Positions 1 through 7,704 of a stretch of 57,202 nucleotides of DNA are shown one piece after another (within the stretch, counting starts at the first letter, position 1; each line of letters begins with the position of its first letter). A program made the position numbers and the translations under genes. The notes under the pieces are model-generated. The model searched no databases. It saw only the letters and a list, made by a program, of their open reading frames with translations, and was not told where the DNA came from. The DNA is from Parvularcula sp038745625 (lineage in GTDB: Bacteria; Pseudomonadota; Alphaproteobacteria; Caulobacterales; Parvularculaceae), in assembly GCA_038745625.1 (NCBI GenBank), contig JBCDLG010000005.1, positions 1-57,202 on the forward strand, read 5' to 3'.

Positions 1-104
1 CGCGTGACCTGGACACTCGATGTCGTCGCGCATCCCACAAGACAAAGGACCGCCGCAGCGACGCCCAGCCTGCCCAGTCCATCTTTGATCATTTGTCTCA
101 TCAT
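1..104 (-). CDS. Lipoprotein, N-terminal fragment (runs off the window)
   Basis: The first ~34 codons of a minus-strand gene, cut by the left window edge. The start is the ATG at 104 or, better spaced from the GGGGAGG ribosome site just upstream, the ATG at 101. The protein begins with a short basic stretch, a hydrophobic core and a lipobox ending Leu-Val-Gly-Cys followed by Ala-Thr-Thr, so it should be lipidated. The gene lies downstream of two LPP20-type lipoproteins and a lytic transglycosylase on the same strand. A link to peptidoglycan synthase activation (an LpoB-like protein) is a guess from context, since only the signal peptide is visible. Confidence 0.6.
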   Translation of the reverse strand, partial: MMRQMIKDGLGRLGVAAAVLCLVGCATTSSVQVT

Positions 105-359
105 TGGCCTCCCCAAACGATGCACGGCCATCCCGAGCAATGCCCGGGTTTTACTCTTGCGATCTTGGTGCCAAATACCGCACCTTTGCGTACCACGCGC
201 GGGGCGGCGAACAAGTCCCGTTGCCGGGCCATCGACGTCCTGACAGGCGCAGGTGGCAGCGCCGCCCCAACCGCCTCTGATCGTTGGTGTTGTCGCTTCA
301 TCCGTCAGTGCTCTTCTGACCCCAATTATCTTCCGTCTTCCGATCAATTCGACTACCGT

Positions 360-1445
360 CTAGCGCTCCAGCAAGACCGCCATCACATCATCCGCCACAG
401 CGTCGGCCAGGTCCAGCTGGTAGGATCGCCTCGCATCCAGCCTCGTTCCCCCAAAGCCCTTTGCACTGTGACTAAAACCGGATAGAACGCGGCCATCCGT
501 GTCGCGAAAACTCCCGCTGATATCGGCATCCACTGAGAAGATCCGAGCCCCCTCCTCGTAGCGATAGCTCTCGCGGACGCGGTAGACCATCACCACATCG
601 CTTGGACGCCCCTCGTCCTGCACGTTAAGACCTGCCCGCTCTCGCAAAGCGTTCGCAAGATCGGTGCGAATAGCGAGGCTTGATCGATCGCTCGGCTTCA
701 AGACAAAGCGCAGACCATCAATGCTGCTGACTGCGGCCTGGCGGATGTCCGCCGTTGTCGCACTCATCGGTACACGTTTGACATCAAGTCCCACAAGCGC
801 CAGCTCGCGATCCAACTTATCTCGGCGGACCGATAAACCGATGACCGGGAAGAGCGCACGGGCACGCTCAAGGCGGTTCGGAATGTTCATAGATGATCCG
901 TAGGCGTTGATCTCATTATCAGTAGCCGAAATCTTGGCGATGATCTGCTGTTCAGCGTCGGCGCGATCGAGCTCCACGCGCACATAGTAATAGGACGCCA
1001 CGTCTCCCACAGCGCTGTCGGTCTCGCGAAGCCCTGTGATCGGTATATCTTCGACTTCGATGATCGCCTCTTCGATGACAGATCGGGAAACCGCCGACTG
1101 CCCACCAAGCGTCTCCATTCGCTCACGGACCGTCAAAACGGCGGTTACGTTCGCCTCAAGTTTCCGCGCAATCGAGCTGTAAGATTTCTCAAGCGCTTCA
1201 TCGCGCGCCGCGGCCTGACTTCCGGCCACGCGGATGCTGACGCCCTCACAAGCCGACACCACCACCTCCGTGTCGGTGATCATACACCAGTCTGGAACCC
1301 CCACAAAGAGGCTGCCTCCCGCAACATCTGGAAGCTGATCAACAGGAACAGGCGACGTGGTGCAAGCGGTCAACACCAACGCCGCAAAAACGGACAAACG
1401 CTCACAAAAACCCTTGCTCCGTCTCCTATGCCCCGGGGTGATCAT
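360..1445 (-). CDS. LPP20-like outer-membrane lipoprotein
   Basis: A 361-aa protein with a basic N-terminus, a hydrophobic segment and a lipobox Leu-Thr-Ala-Cys at residues 25-28, so it should be exported and lipid-anchored. After the cysteine comes a short linker, then a Val-Gly-Val-Pro-Asp-Trp stretch and an Ala-rich helix with regular A/E spacing, the layout of the LPP20 lipoprotein domain. The C-terminal ~150 residues look like a second compact alpha/beta domain that I do not recognise. Its ATG shares a base with the stop of the upstream transglycosylase (TGATG at 1443-1447), which predicts translational coupling. The exact function is unknown; context suggests cell-wall or outer-membrane maintenance. 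Confidence 0.75.
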   Translation of the reverse strand: MITPGHRRRSKGFCERLSVFAALVLTACTTSPVPVDQLPDVAGGSLFVGVPDWCMITDTEVVVSACEGVSIRVAGSQAAARDEALEKSYSSIARKLEANVTAVLTVRERMETLGGQSAVSRSVIEEAIIEVEDIPITGLRETDSAVGDVASYYYVRVELDRADAEQQIIAKISATDNEINAYGSSMNIPNRLERARALFPVIGLSVRRDKLDRELALVGLDVKRVPMSATTADIRQAAVSSIDGLRFVLKPSDRSSLAIRTDLANALRERAGLNVQDEGRPSDVVMVYRVRESYRYEEGARIFSVDADISGSFRDTDGRVLSGFSHSAKGFGGTRLDARRSYQLDLADAVADDVMAVLLER

Positions 1446-2659
1446 CAGATCGATCCGTATTTTGCTGATTTATCGCGAACCTTGACGATATAGTCCCGAG
1501 TTTCCGCATAAGGCAGGTTACGGCGCATATGCTCAAACGCCTGCGTTGGGCTCATAGCATTGACGGCTCTGGATGCCTCCGTCCGGTTGCGCCCAAAGGC
1601 CCTGATCACATTGCCCGATCCGGTGTTATAGGAAGCGATTGTCGCCCAAAGCCGGGTGCGGCTATCGTCAATCCATTTCAGATAGTTGTCATAGACCAGC
1701 CGGAGATAGGCGGTTCCCAGCTGTACATTCTCATTGGGCTGATAAAGAAACTCCTCGCTCACCACACGATCTTCCTTATACACATAGCGATAAGCATCCC
1801 GCCCGCCGCTCCATGGAACAAGCTGCATCAGACCAAAAGCAGGAACATGCGACTTGGCGCGGGGCCTGAAGGCACTTTCAGTCTCCATCACAGACCATAC
1901 AACGGGCGCGTCGACACCGAAGCTCTCGGTATGCACCTCAACGAGAGGCGCAAATGTCCTAGCGCGCCGCTCGACATGATCGGGCAACAGATTAAATTGC
2001 ACGGTCACTACCTGACGCGTGACTGTCGTTGTCTCTGTCGTCGTCTCCGTAACTGTCTGCCCCTCAGCCCGCGCGACCGGTGACAGCGACGGTGGCCCGG
2101 CCGCCACAACCCGAGCGAAAGCCTCCGGCGTCTGTCCGCCGAGATCAACCTGGTCGTTGAGAATGGGCTCCCCGCTTCTTTCGGGCTCGCCAGGCTCCTC
2201 GGCCAGCTTCTCAAGATCTCGCTGATCAGGACCTTGCGTGAGCATGCCCTCGATCTCGCGCGCCAGACGCTCACGGACACTCTCGCTGGTCGGGTCTTCG
2301 TCAGCCTCGATCAAGACTGAGGCTTCGGCGACCCCCGTCTCATAGTCGACGACTCGGCGAGAGCCGAGCTCGTCATCATACTCAACCAGCGTCACGCCGT
2401 CGGGAAGAGCGGCGTCAGAGCCCCACTCCTCTCTGATCTTCGCCGCGTACTCCGCATACCGCTCACGCAGCTGGGTGGCCTGTTGTTGATAATTACCGCG
2501 GAACGCCTGCGCACGCGCGCGGAAATCGTTTGCGGCGCTCTCTTGCTGATCCTGCGCCTCGGCCGTTCCAATGATCAACCCCAATGGAGCGCACAGACCA
2601 AGGGCTGCTAGGCTTGTACCCACAAAACGACGACGATCAGTTCCCCAACGGTCAGCCAT
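1445..2659 (-). CDS. Tat-exported lytic murein transglycosylase (MltC-like SLT domain)
   Basis: A 404-aa enzyme predicted to cleave peptidoglycan glycan strands and form 1,6-anhydro ends. Residues 8-14 (Asp-Arg-Arg-Arg-Phe-Val-Gly) and the following hydrophobic stretch form a twin-arginine signal. A charged, low-complexity middle (~40-240) with a TTTETTT-type run precedes a C-terminal SLT fold (~250-404) carrying Glu-Ser-Ala-Phe (catalytic Glu ~261), Gly-Leu-Met-Gln and Ala-Ser-Tyr-Asn motifs. The start at 2659 is chosen over an in-frame ATG 17 codons upstream because it follows a GAGGAAGG ribosome site and gives an intact signal. There is no lipobox cysteine, unlike E. coli MltC. It is coupled to the downstream lipoprotein. 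Confidence 0.85.
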   Translation of the reverse strand: MADRWGTDRRRFVGTSLAALGLCAPLGLIIGTAEAQDQQESAANDFRARAQAFRGNYQQQATQLRERYAEYAAKIREEWGSDAALPDGVTLVEYDDELGSRRVVDYETGVAEASVLIEADEDPTSESVRERLAREIEGMLTQGPDQRDLEKLAEEPGEPERSGEPILNDQVDLGGQTPEAFARVVAAGPPSLSPVARAEGQTVTETTTETTTVTRQVVTVQFNLLPDHVERRARTFAPLVEVHTESFGVDAPVVWSVMETESAFRPRAKSHVPAFGLMQLVPWSGGRDAYRYVYKEDRVVSEEFLYQPNENVQLGTAYLRLVYDNYLKWIDDSRTRLWATIASYNTGSGNVIRAFGRNRTEASRAVNAMSPTQAFEHMRRNLPYAETRDYIVKVRDKSAKYGSI

Positions 2660-2754
2660 GATCAAAACCTTCCTCACGCAAGACGCCAGGCAGGCTGCGC
2701 CACCCGGCATAACGTCCTGGGGCGGACAGATCAGACTTCGCCGCCCCGAGGTTA

Positions 2755-3378
2755 TTAGGACCCGCCTTGCGCGCCCTCGAGACGGTCACGCTCTTCTTGC
2801 TTAAACAGTGTTTCGTAGACAGCATCTTCACCGAAGAAGACCTCTTGCCGCTCCAGCGAAGCATTCACCCGGGAGACAAGTTCGCTTTTGCTGTCTTCAT
2901 CGAGATAAACCATCGCACACAGATTATTGGCACCATCGAGCGTTACATAGTCGAGCTTATGCGTTCGCGCGTCGGTTAAGGTCTCCGCTGCGAAGAGATT
3001 CGTCAGCTCGACAGTCGAACTGTCGGTGTTGGTGTTGGAGCTACGCGCCGTGTCGCTCGTCGACGACGTGATCTGGCTGGTCGATGCCAGTGTTTCTAGG
3101 CTGGTGGAGATGGATGACGCTACGCGGGCATTGGCGCGCCGGGTGAGCTCACCCATAGCCGATGCCACGGCCGCAGTCTTATCGGCCGAGAAATTGCCGG
3201 TCGACATCGTGCATCCGGTAGCCGCGTAGGTCTCGCTAAATCCGTTTACGTCGTTTGGCGAACTCACCCACATTGGCAGCGAGCTTTCGGCTGGCTGACG
3301 CTCAGCGGTCATATCACCTGTCGATGCACAGGCTGCCACCACAAGCACCGCTCCCGCTGCAATCCAATTCTGACGCAT
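2755..3378 (-). CDS. LPP20 family lipoprotein
   Basis: A 207-aa exported lipoprotein: hydrophobic N-terminus, lipobox Val-Ala-Ala-Cys ending at Cys17, then the conserved Pro-x-Trp-Val opening of the LPP20 domain, an Ala-rich helix, a Ser/Thr-rich loop (~100-130) and a strand ending in Val-Tyr-Leu-Asp. A good ribosome site (GGAGGGAG) precedes the ATG. It is the first gene of the minus-strand envelope cluster, 95 bp upstream of the transglycosylase. Its upstream flank is the mobile-element scar. LPP20 proteins are outer-membrane lipoproteins with poorly known roles, some tied to motility or cell-wall factors. Confidence 0.82.
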   Translation of the reverse strand: MRQNWIAAGAVLVVAACASTGDMTAERQPAESSLPMWVSSPNDVNGFSETYAATGCTMSTGNFSADKTAAVASAMGELTRRANARVASSISTSLETLASTSQITSSTSDTARSSNTNTDSSTVELTNLFAAETLTDARTHKLDYVTLDGANNLCAMVYLDEDSKSELVSRVNASLERQEVFFGEDAVYETLFKQEERDRLEGAQGGS

Positions 3379-3649
3379 TGTCCATCTCCCTCCGCTTCAT
3401 GGCGATAAACCCGTTGATTGTTTTTGTTAGCATGGTCTGCTCGAAAAGGCCAAATCGACGCGTCTTCAACAACGCCCATTTGACCAATGTATTCCAAAGT
3501 AAACAGAAGTCCGATTTGCCATGGCTCCAATGGACGGGCTGCCGATGGCGCAGCCAGCTTTTATGGAGCCATGGCGAGGTTCGTGATGGAGGGCTGATCT
3601 GGGCCGGAGCTCGCCCATGGTGAAGGCCAGATGAGCCACGAGTGACGAG
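3379..3649. other. Region without a clear gene; likely IS terminal debris and LPP20 promoter
   Basis: About 270 bp between the LPP20 gene and the transposase fragment. The only structure I see is a 12-bp inverted repeat (3518-3529 and 3564-3575). Short open frames here do not resemble known proteins. The part near 3379-3450 probably holds the promoter of the lipoprotein cluster; the rest may be the non-coding end of the decayed IS element. Confidence 0.4.
3518..3575. repeat. 12-bp perfect inverted repeat
   Basis: GCCATGGCTCCA at 3518-3529 is repeated in inverse as TGGAGCCATGGC at 3564-3575, separated by 34 bp. It lies just beyond the end of the decayed IS3-family transposase and could be a hairpin or residual terminal structure. 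No poly-T follows on either strand, so it is not a typical terminator. Confidence 0.6.
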
Positions 3650-3852
3650 GGCCCGTTGCGAAGCGAGGAAAGCGGATGAACGGCTTCCGGCGCTGGCGGT
3701 TGTTGGTAGCCTAAGGACGTGTACGGATGGGCGACGTTGTGGTGCCGACGCCGCTCGATCAGCGCCTGGGCCTCGCGCAGGTCGTAGAGGGTTCGAGCTT
3801 CAGCAGCTCATCACGGAGCTTCCCGTGGAAGCTTTCGAGATGAGCTCTTAAG
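3650..3852 (-). pseudogene. IS3-family transposase (OrfB) C-terminal fragment, frameshifted
   Basis: Reading the minus strand from ~3850 gives Glu-Ser-Phe-His-Gly-Lys-Leu-Arg-Asp-Glu-Leu-Leu, the block around the last catalytic Glu of IS3-family integrase-fold transposases. Near 3790 the frame shifts by one base and continues as Leu-Tyr-Asp-Leu-Arg-Glu-Ala-Gln, then His-His-Asn-Val-Ala-His-Pro-Tyr, then Ser-Leu-Gly-Tyr and Pro-Pro-Ala-Pro-Glu-Ala, the usual family C-terminus. The catalytic DD region and OrfA are absent, so this is a dead remnant. It sits next to a recombinase relic and tRNA-Leu, marking an old insertion hotspot. Confidence 0.8.
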
Positions 3853-4212
3853 GTTTGTGGCTCTTCGCGCCCATTGCTCTTCTCCTTCAAACAGGCCATT
3901 GACGAGATCGACCAGCAAATCATCTGCTTAGAAAGCAATCAAGAGCAAACGATCCCGGAGATCACCGATGGCACAATCGCTCGCTTCTCCCAGTCGCTCC
4001 GGTCGCGGCTGACGACAGACAAAGAACCCGCCTTCAGAAAAAACTATCTTCAGCTCTTTATCGAGGAAGTGCGCGTCAGCAAGACCACCCTAACCATCAA
4101 AGGCAAAAACCAACGCCTCGCCGCCGCGACCATCGCCAAAGCCACAAACCAAAACGTTCTCTCTTTTGCCCAAATATGGTGCGGGCGGGGGGACTCGAAC
4201 CCCCACGCCTGA
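3841..4212 (+). pseudogene. Large serine recombinase, C-terminal relic next to tRNA-Leu
   Basis: An open frame running from a stop at 3841 to 4212, with a TTG at 3874 but no convincing start. It contains Phe-Arg-Lys-x-Tyr-Leu-x-Leu-Phe-Ile-Glu-Glu-Val, matching the C-terminal block of large serine recombinases of phages and islands. The catalytic N-terminal domain is missing. The last residues (Trp-Cys-Gly-Arg-Gly-Asp-Ser-Asn-Pro) come from reading into the 3' end of tRNA-Leu, as expected if the recombinase gene lay at the attachment end of an element inserted there. The family call rests on pattern memory of that short block. Confidence 0.6.
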
Positions 4213-4261
4213 AGGCTGCGGATTTTAAGTCCGCTATGTCTACCAATTCCATCACGCCCGC
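4177..4261 (-). tRNA. tRNA-Leu (anticodon UAA)
   Basis: An 85-nt gene including an encoded CCA. The acceptor stem GCGGGCG/CGCCCGC pairs perfectly. The anticodon loop CTTAAAA sits on a GCGGA/TCCGC stem and gives UAA. A variable arm of class II size (GCCTTCAGGC) and a T-arm GGGGG-TTCGAGT-CCCCC are visible. It reads codons UUA and UUG. Its 3' end faces the recombinase relic, so it is the probable attachment site of a lost element. Confidence 0.95.
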
Positions 4262-4314
4262 GCGTCCGCCGTTAGAGCCTGCGCCGTCGCCCACTGCAAT
4301 GGCTGATGAGGCGC

Positions 4315-5091
4315 TTAGGGATCGGCGCGGCCGTCGCCTTGGGTCACGGTCGCGACAACGCCCTGCGCTGCGAAGAGGCCCTGGACGGCGAGCGCCGCAT
4401 GCTCCGCGGTCTTTGCGATCTGCGAGCGGCAGACAATGGCAAGCAGCCCGCCGGTGCCGGTCTTGCCCGGATAAGAGCCGATCTTGAGGCCCTTGAGCGC
4501 GGCCTCAAGATCACGAAGACCATCGGCGATCATGCTCTCGCCAAGCTTGCCGGTCACGGTGAAGACGGTCTCCTCTGGACCACGCGGCAGGTGGCCGTCG
4601 AGGGCCTCAAGCATGGCTTGAAAAATCGCTGGGACGCCAGCGAGCACAAAGACACCGTCCAGATGAAAGCCAGGGGCGCCGGAAACCGAGTTTTGGATCA
4701 GCTCAGCGCCATCAGGGATGCGGGCCATACGCCGCCGCGCGGGCGTGAGCTGTTCGCCACGCGCCTCATAGCGTTGCGCCAGAATAGCGAGCGCATCGTC
4801 GCGTTCACCGATCGGCACACCGAGCGCTTTGGCAACGCACTCGGCCGTGATGTCATCATGGGTCGGACCAATCCCGCCCGAGGTGAACACCATGTCAGCA
4901 CGGGCTTTAAGATCACCGATAGCAGCGATGATACGGTCCTCCTCATCCGGAACAATGCGAACTTCGATCAAAGGGAGCCCGCGGGCGTTCAGTGTTTTGG
5001 CAAGGTGATGCGCATTGCTGTCCTGGGTGCGGCCCGAGAGGAGCTCATCACCAATCAGAAGGCACGCTGCGGTGGGGATGGTTTGAGACAT
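4315..5091 (-). CDS. CinA N-terminal domain / molybdopterin-binding protein
   Basis: A 258-aa protein of the MoaB/Mog fold shared by CinA and molybdopterin-binding enzymes. Visible motifs are Gly-Asp-Glu-Leu-Leu-Ser-Gly (residues 14-20) and Ser-Gly-Gly-Ile-Gly-Pro-Thr-His-Asp-Asp (71-80), typical of competence/damage-inducible protein A. The C-terminal PncC amidohydrolase domain of full CinA is absent, which is common in alphaproteobacteria. The start is the ATG at 5091; an open frame continues far upstream on this strand but is antisense to sfsA. It is divergent from sfsA across 93 bp. Its substrate is not known. Confidence 0.85.
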   Translation of the reverse strand: MSQTIPTAACLLIGDELLSGRTQDSNAHHLAKTLNARGLPLIEVRIVPDEEDRIIAAIGDLKARADMVFTSGGIGPTHDDITAECVAKALGVPIGERDDALAILAQRYEARGEQLTPARRRMARIPDGAELIQNSVSGAPGFHLDGVFVLAGVPAIFQAMLEALDGHLPRGPEETVFTVTGKLGESMIADGLRDLEAALKGLKIGSYPGKTGTGGLLAIVCRSQIAKTAEHAALAVQGLFAAQGVVATVTQGDGRADP

Positions 5092-5184
5092 CCGCGGGGG
5101 ATAGACGGTTCGGCGCCTGTCGGAAAGCCGCCAATCTCGCGCGGGGGTTTGCGTCGGTTCGGCAAACCCCCTACCCGGCCGAAG

Positions 5185-5898
5185 ATGCAGTTCGATCCCC
5201 CTCTTCAAGACGCGGTCCTTCTTCGGCGTTACAAACGCTTTCTCGCCGATATCCGTTGGCCCGACGGTCAGGAGGAGACGGTGCACTGCCCCAACCCAGG
5301 CGCGATGCTCGGGGTCGCGCCGGAGGGCGCGCGCTGCTGGGTCAGCCGTTCCAAGAACAAAGCGCGCAAGCTGCCCTGCACCTTGGAAGTGGTCGAGTGC
5401 GAAGGGCCCGATGGTCTGACCCCGGTGGGGGTCAACACCAACCACCCCAACAGACTGGCGGAAGAAGCGATCCTCGCCGGTCTTGTTGAAGGCATCGATC
5501 CCGCGCTGCCGCTTGAACGCGAGGTGCGCTATGGCGAGGAACGCTCGCGCATCGACCTCCTGCAACGGGGAGAACCCAGTGTCTTCATCGAGGTGAAGAA
5601 CTGCCATCTTCTGCGGCGCGAGGATGGCGTCACCGAGTTTCCCGATTGCGTCACCGCACGGGGGCTCAAGCATCTGCGCGAACTGGCGCGCATGGTCGAT
5701 GAAGGCCACCGCGCCGTTCTTCTCTTCATTGTGCAGCGATCGGACGGACAGGGGGTTGCGACCGCCGCGGACCTTGATCCAGCCTATGCGGAGGGTTTCG
5801 CCTGGGCTGCGGGTCAGGGTGTTGAGATGCGCGCCGTTGGATGCTCTGTCGAGCCGAGCGCGATCATCCCGCAGGCGCCCTTGCCGATCCTCCTCTAG
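5185..5898 (+). CDS. sfsA: SfsA, sugar fermentation stimulation protein
   Basis: A 237-aa protein matching SfsA across its length: the Cys-Pro-Asn-Pro-Gly-Ala-Met block (~34-40), the Asn-Thr-Asn-His-Pro-Asn-Arg segment (~83-89) and Glu-Val-Lys-Asn-Cys followed later by Phe-Pro-Asp-Cys-Val-Thr-Ala-Arg-Gly. The C-terminal half has a restriction-nuclease-like core (E-x-K), and DNA binding has been reported for E. coli SfsA. The in-frame open region continues upstream to 4306 antisense to the cinA-like gene; the ATG at 5185 gives the family length. The stop overlaps the stop of the convergent hydrolase. Confidence 0.92.
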   Translation: MQFDPPLQDAVLLRRYKRFLADIRWPDGQEETVHCPNPGAMLGVAPEGARCWVSRSKNKARKLPCTLEVVECEGPDGLTPVGVNTNHPNRLAEEAILAGLVEGIDPALPLEREVRYGEERSRIDLLQRGEPSVFIEVKNCHLLRREDGVTEFPDCVTARGLKHLRELARMVDEGHRAVLLFIVQRSDGQGVATAADLDPAYAEGFAWAAGQGVEMRAVGCSVEPSAIIPQAPLPILL

Positions 5899-7166
5899 CC
5901 CTCGTCTTGCTGGGCAAGAACAGCCTGACCGAAGGGCACCGCAATCTTCGGCAGGAACGCGCCAAACGGCCGGAAACCCTCCGTCCGTGTGTTGATGGTG
6001 TAGGCAATCGCCATATCGAAGTCGGGATAGACGACGAGCCAGCACTGCGAACCGCGCGAGACCCCGCCGTGATTGGCGTTGCGCATCACGACAAAGCCCT
6101 CCTCTTCCCATGCGCGCCAACGCCAGCCGAGGGCATAGTCCTGTTCGTTGACCTCGCCGTTCGCCAGAGGGACTGGGGTCCACATCTCGTCCCGGGTTGC
6201 GGCGGAAATGTAGCCATCATCGAGCATCATCGCGCCCATCCGCACGAGATCCGTCGGGGTTGAGGCCCAACCACCGCCCGGCAGACGGTGAGAGAGATCA
6301 ACCGGACGCCACGGCCGCGCACGATCGTTTTCGGAATCGACCAAGTAGAACCGCGCCAGATCCTCCGGCTTCCCATGACGCTTCGGCGCGACGATGGTGG
6401 ACCTCATCCCCGCGGGCGCAAAGACCTCACGCGTGACCAGCTCCCGGTACGAAAGATCTGCGGCGTCCGCTATGACCGCGCCCAAAAGCACAGTGCCGTA
6501 GGACGAATACTCAAAATCCGTCGCCGGCTCAAAAAGCAGCGTGCTATCGTCGAAGAGTTCCAAAGCGTTGTGCACGTTGTCATAATGCGCAACTAAGGCG
6601 CCGGAATGATACCACCCCTTCCGGTCGTCATTGTCGCCGTAATGCGGTAGTCCCGCCGTATGCGAAGCAAGCATACGCGGTGTAATCCCTGCCCATTCAG
6701 GGTTGGGAAGGTCATGGAGATAACGCTCAATCGGCGCATCAAGATCGATTGTGCCTTGGTCCACCAAACGCGCCAGCGCTGCGCCGGTAACGGCTTTGGA
6801 TGTGCTCCCGATACGGAAGATCGTCTCGGGCGTCACCGCCTCACCCCTCGCAAGATCAGCCCAGCCGACAGCGCCTTGCCAGACAACCTCACCGCCAATA
6901 GCGACTGCGGCAGAGAAACCTGGCGCATCAATCTCGTCGCGATGCGCTTCCATAGCGGCCAAGGTCTGGGCGCCTGCAGCGGCAAAGCGGGGATCGAGCA
7001 CCATCTCGGTTGTGGGATGTTCACGCGGCATGTCGATCCAGCCAAACGGCAAGAGCGGCGCCTCACCAGCGTGCGCGGCATACCCATATAACGGCCACGC
7101 CAACCACCCGCCGACGGCGAGCGCCAGCGCAACAAAGGCAATGAGAAACCGCATCACCAAACCCAT
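5895..7166 (-). CDS. Serine hydrolase, class C beta-lactamase / penicillin-binding fold
   Basis: A 423-aa protein with an N-terminal signal anchor (residues 5-28) and a beta-lactamase-related domain. The SxxK motif is Ser121-Thr-Ser-Lys124, a Tyr-Ser-Ser at 221-223 replaces the usual Tyr-x-Asn, and the third motif is His-Gly-Gly in place of Lys-Thr-Gly, as in esterase/peptidase members of the family. It is likely periplasmic or membrane-tethered; the substrate (D-amino peptide, ester or other) cannot be told. The start at 7166 has a GGGGAG site 8 nt upstream; the ATG at 7154 is the alternative. Confidence 0.85.
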   Translation of the reverse strand: MGLVMRFLIAFVALALAVGGWLAWPLYGYAAHAGEAPLLPFGWIDMPREHPTTEMVLDPRFAAAGAQTLAAMEAHRDEIDAPGFSAAVAIGGEVVWQGAVGWADLARGEAVTPETIFRIGSTSKAVTGAALARLVDQGTIDLDAPIERYLHDLPNPEWAGITPRMLASHTAGLPHYGDNDDRKGWYHSGALVAHYDNVHNALELFDDSTLLFEPATDFEYSSYGTVLLGAVIADAADLSYRELVTREVFAPAGMRSTIVAPKRHGKPEDLARFYLVDSENDRARPWRPVDLSHRLPGGGWASTPTDLVRMGAMMLDDGYISAATRDEMWTPVPLANGEVNEQDYALGWRWRAWEEEGFVVMRNANHGGVSRGSQCWLVVYPDFDMAIAYTINTRTEGFRPFGAFLPKIAVPFGQAVLAQQDEG

Positions 7167-7287
7167 GGAACCATCTCCCCTCGTCCATCAGCACAGATGG
7201 TCACGCCATCCTCCATGCTCAAGTCTCGGCCCTGGCGTTCAGCACGTCACGTCCCTAAATGTAACGGGAGGCCATCTGAGAAACCCT

Positions 7288-7629
7288 ATGATCTGGCGCA
7301 TCGTTGGTACCGTGCTGGGTGCAGCCCTGCTCGTTGTGGGGATTCCGCTCACGCTATCCCCGATCCCTCTCGGCATCATCCTGGTGGCCATTGGCGTGAT
7401 CATCCTGATCAGTGCCAATCCGTGGTTCGCGACGTTGATCCGTAAACTGCGTAAGAACTCTAGACCCGTGAATGATGCCTTCAAGACCGCCGAAGATGTG
7501 CTGCCCGATCCTATTGCCGAGCCCCTGCGTCAAACCGATGTCGAAGACGACGACGACGAGAGCGACGCGGACGCGGCCAAGATGGGCCCGCCCCTCCAGC
7601 GCTTTCATAATCCACGGCGGCTCCGATAG
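7288..7629 (+). CDS. Small two-helix membrane protein
   Basis: A 113-aa protein with two adjoining hydrophobic helices (~4-22 and ~26-43) separated by a Pro-rich turn, then a basic Ile-Arg-Lys-Leu-Arg stretch and an acidic C-terminal tail with an Asp/Glu run (~93-102). The layout resembles small PGPGW-type transmembrane proteins, but I do not assign the family firmly. The open frame extends upstream antisense to the hydrolase, so the ATG at 7288 is chosen by composition; its ribosome site is weak. It lies 75 bp upstream of parE on the same strand and may be co-transcribed with it. Confidence 0.6.
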   Translation: MIWRIVGTVLGAALLVVGIPLTLSPIPLGIILVAIGVIILISANPWFATLIRKLRKNSRPVNDAFKTAEDVLPDPIAEPLRQTDVEDDDDESDADAAKMGPPLQRFHNPRRLR

Positions 7630-7704
7630 CGCTTCCCTGCGGCGCGCGAACAGCGTAGAAAGCGCTGTTCGTTTCTTGCTCCCCTGACCTCCGGAGACCC
7701 CCGC

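Noticed and set aside
120..160. Possible terminator hairpin around CCCGAG...CCCGGG with following T residues
   Set aside because: The stem is mismatched and lies between two minus-strand genes in the wrong orientation for either end.
5092..6183. N-terminal extension of the CinA-like gene up to 6183
   Set aside because: The extension is antisense to sfsA and the hydrolase; the CinA domain starts at the ATG at 5091.
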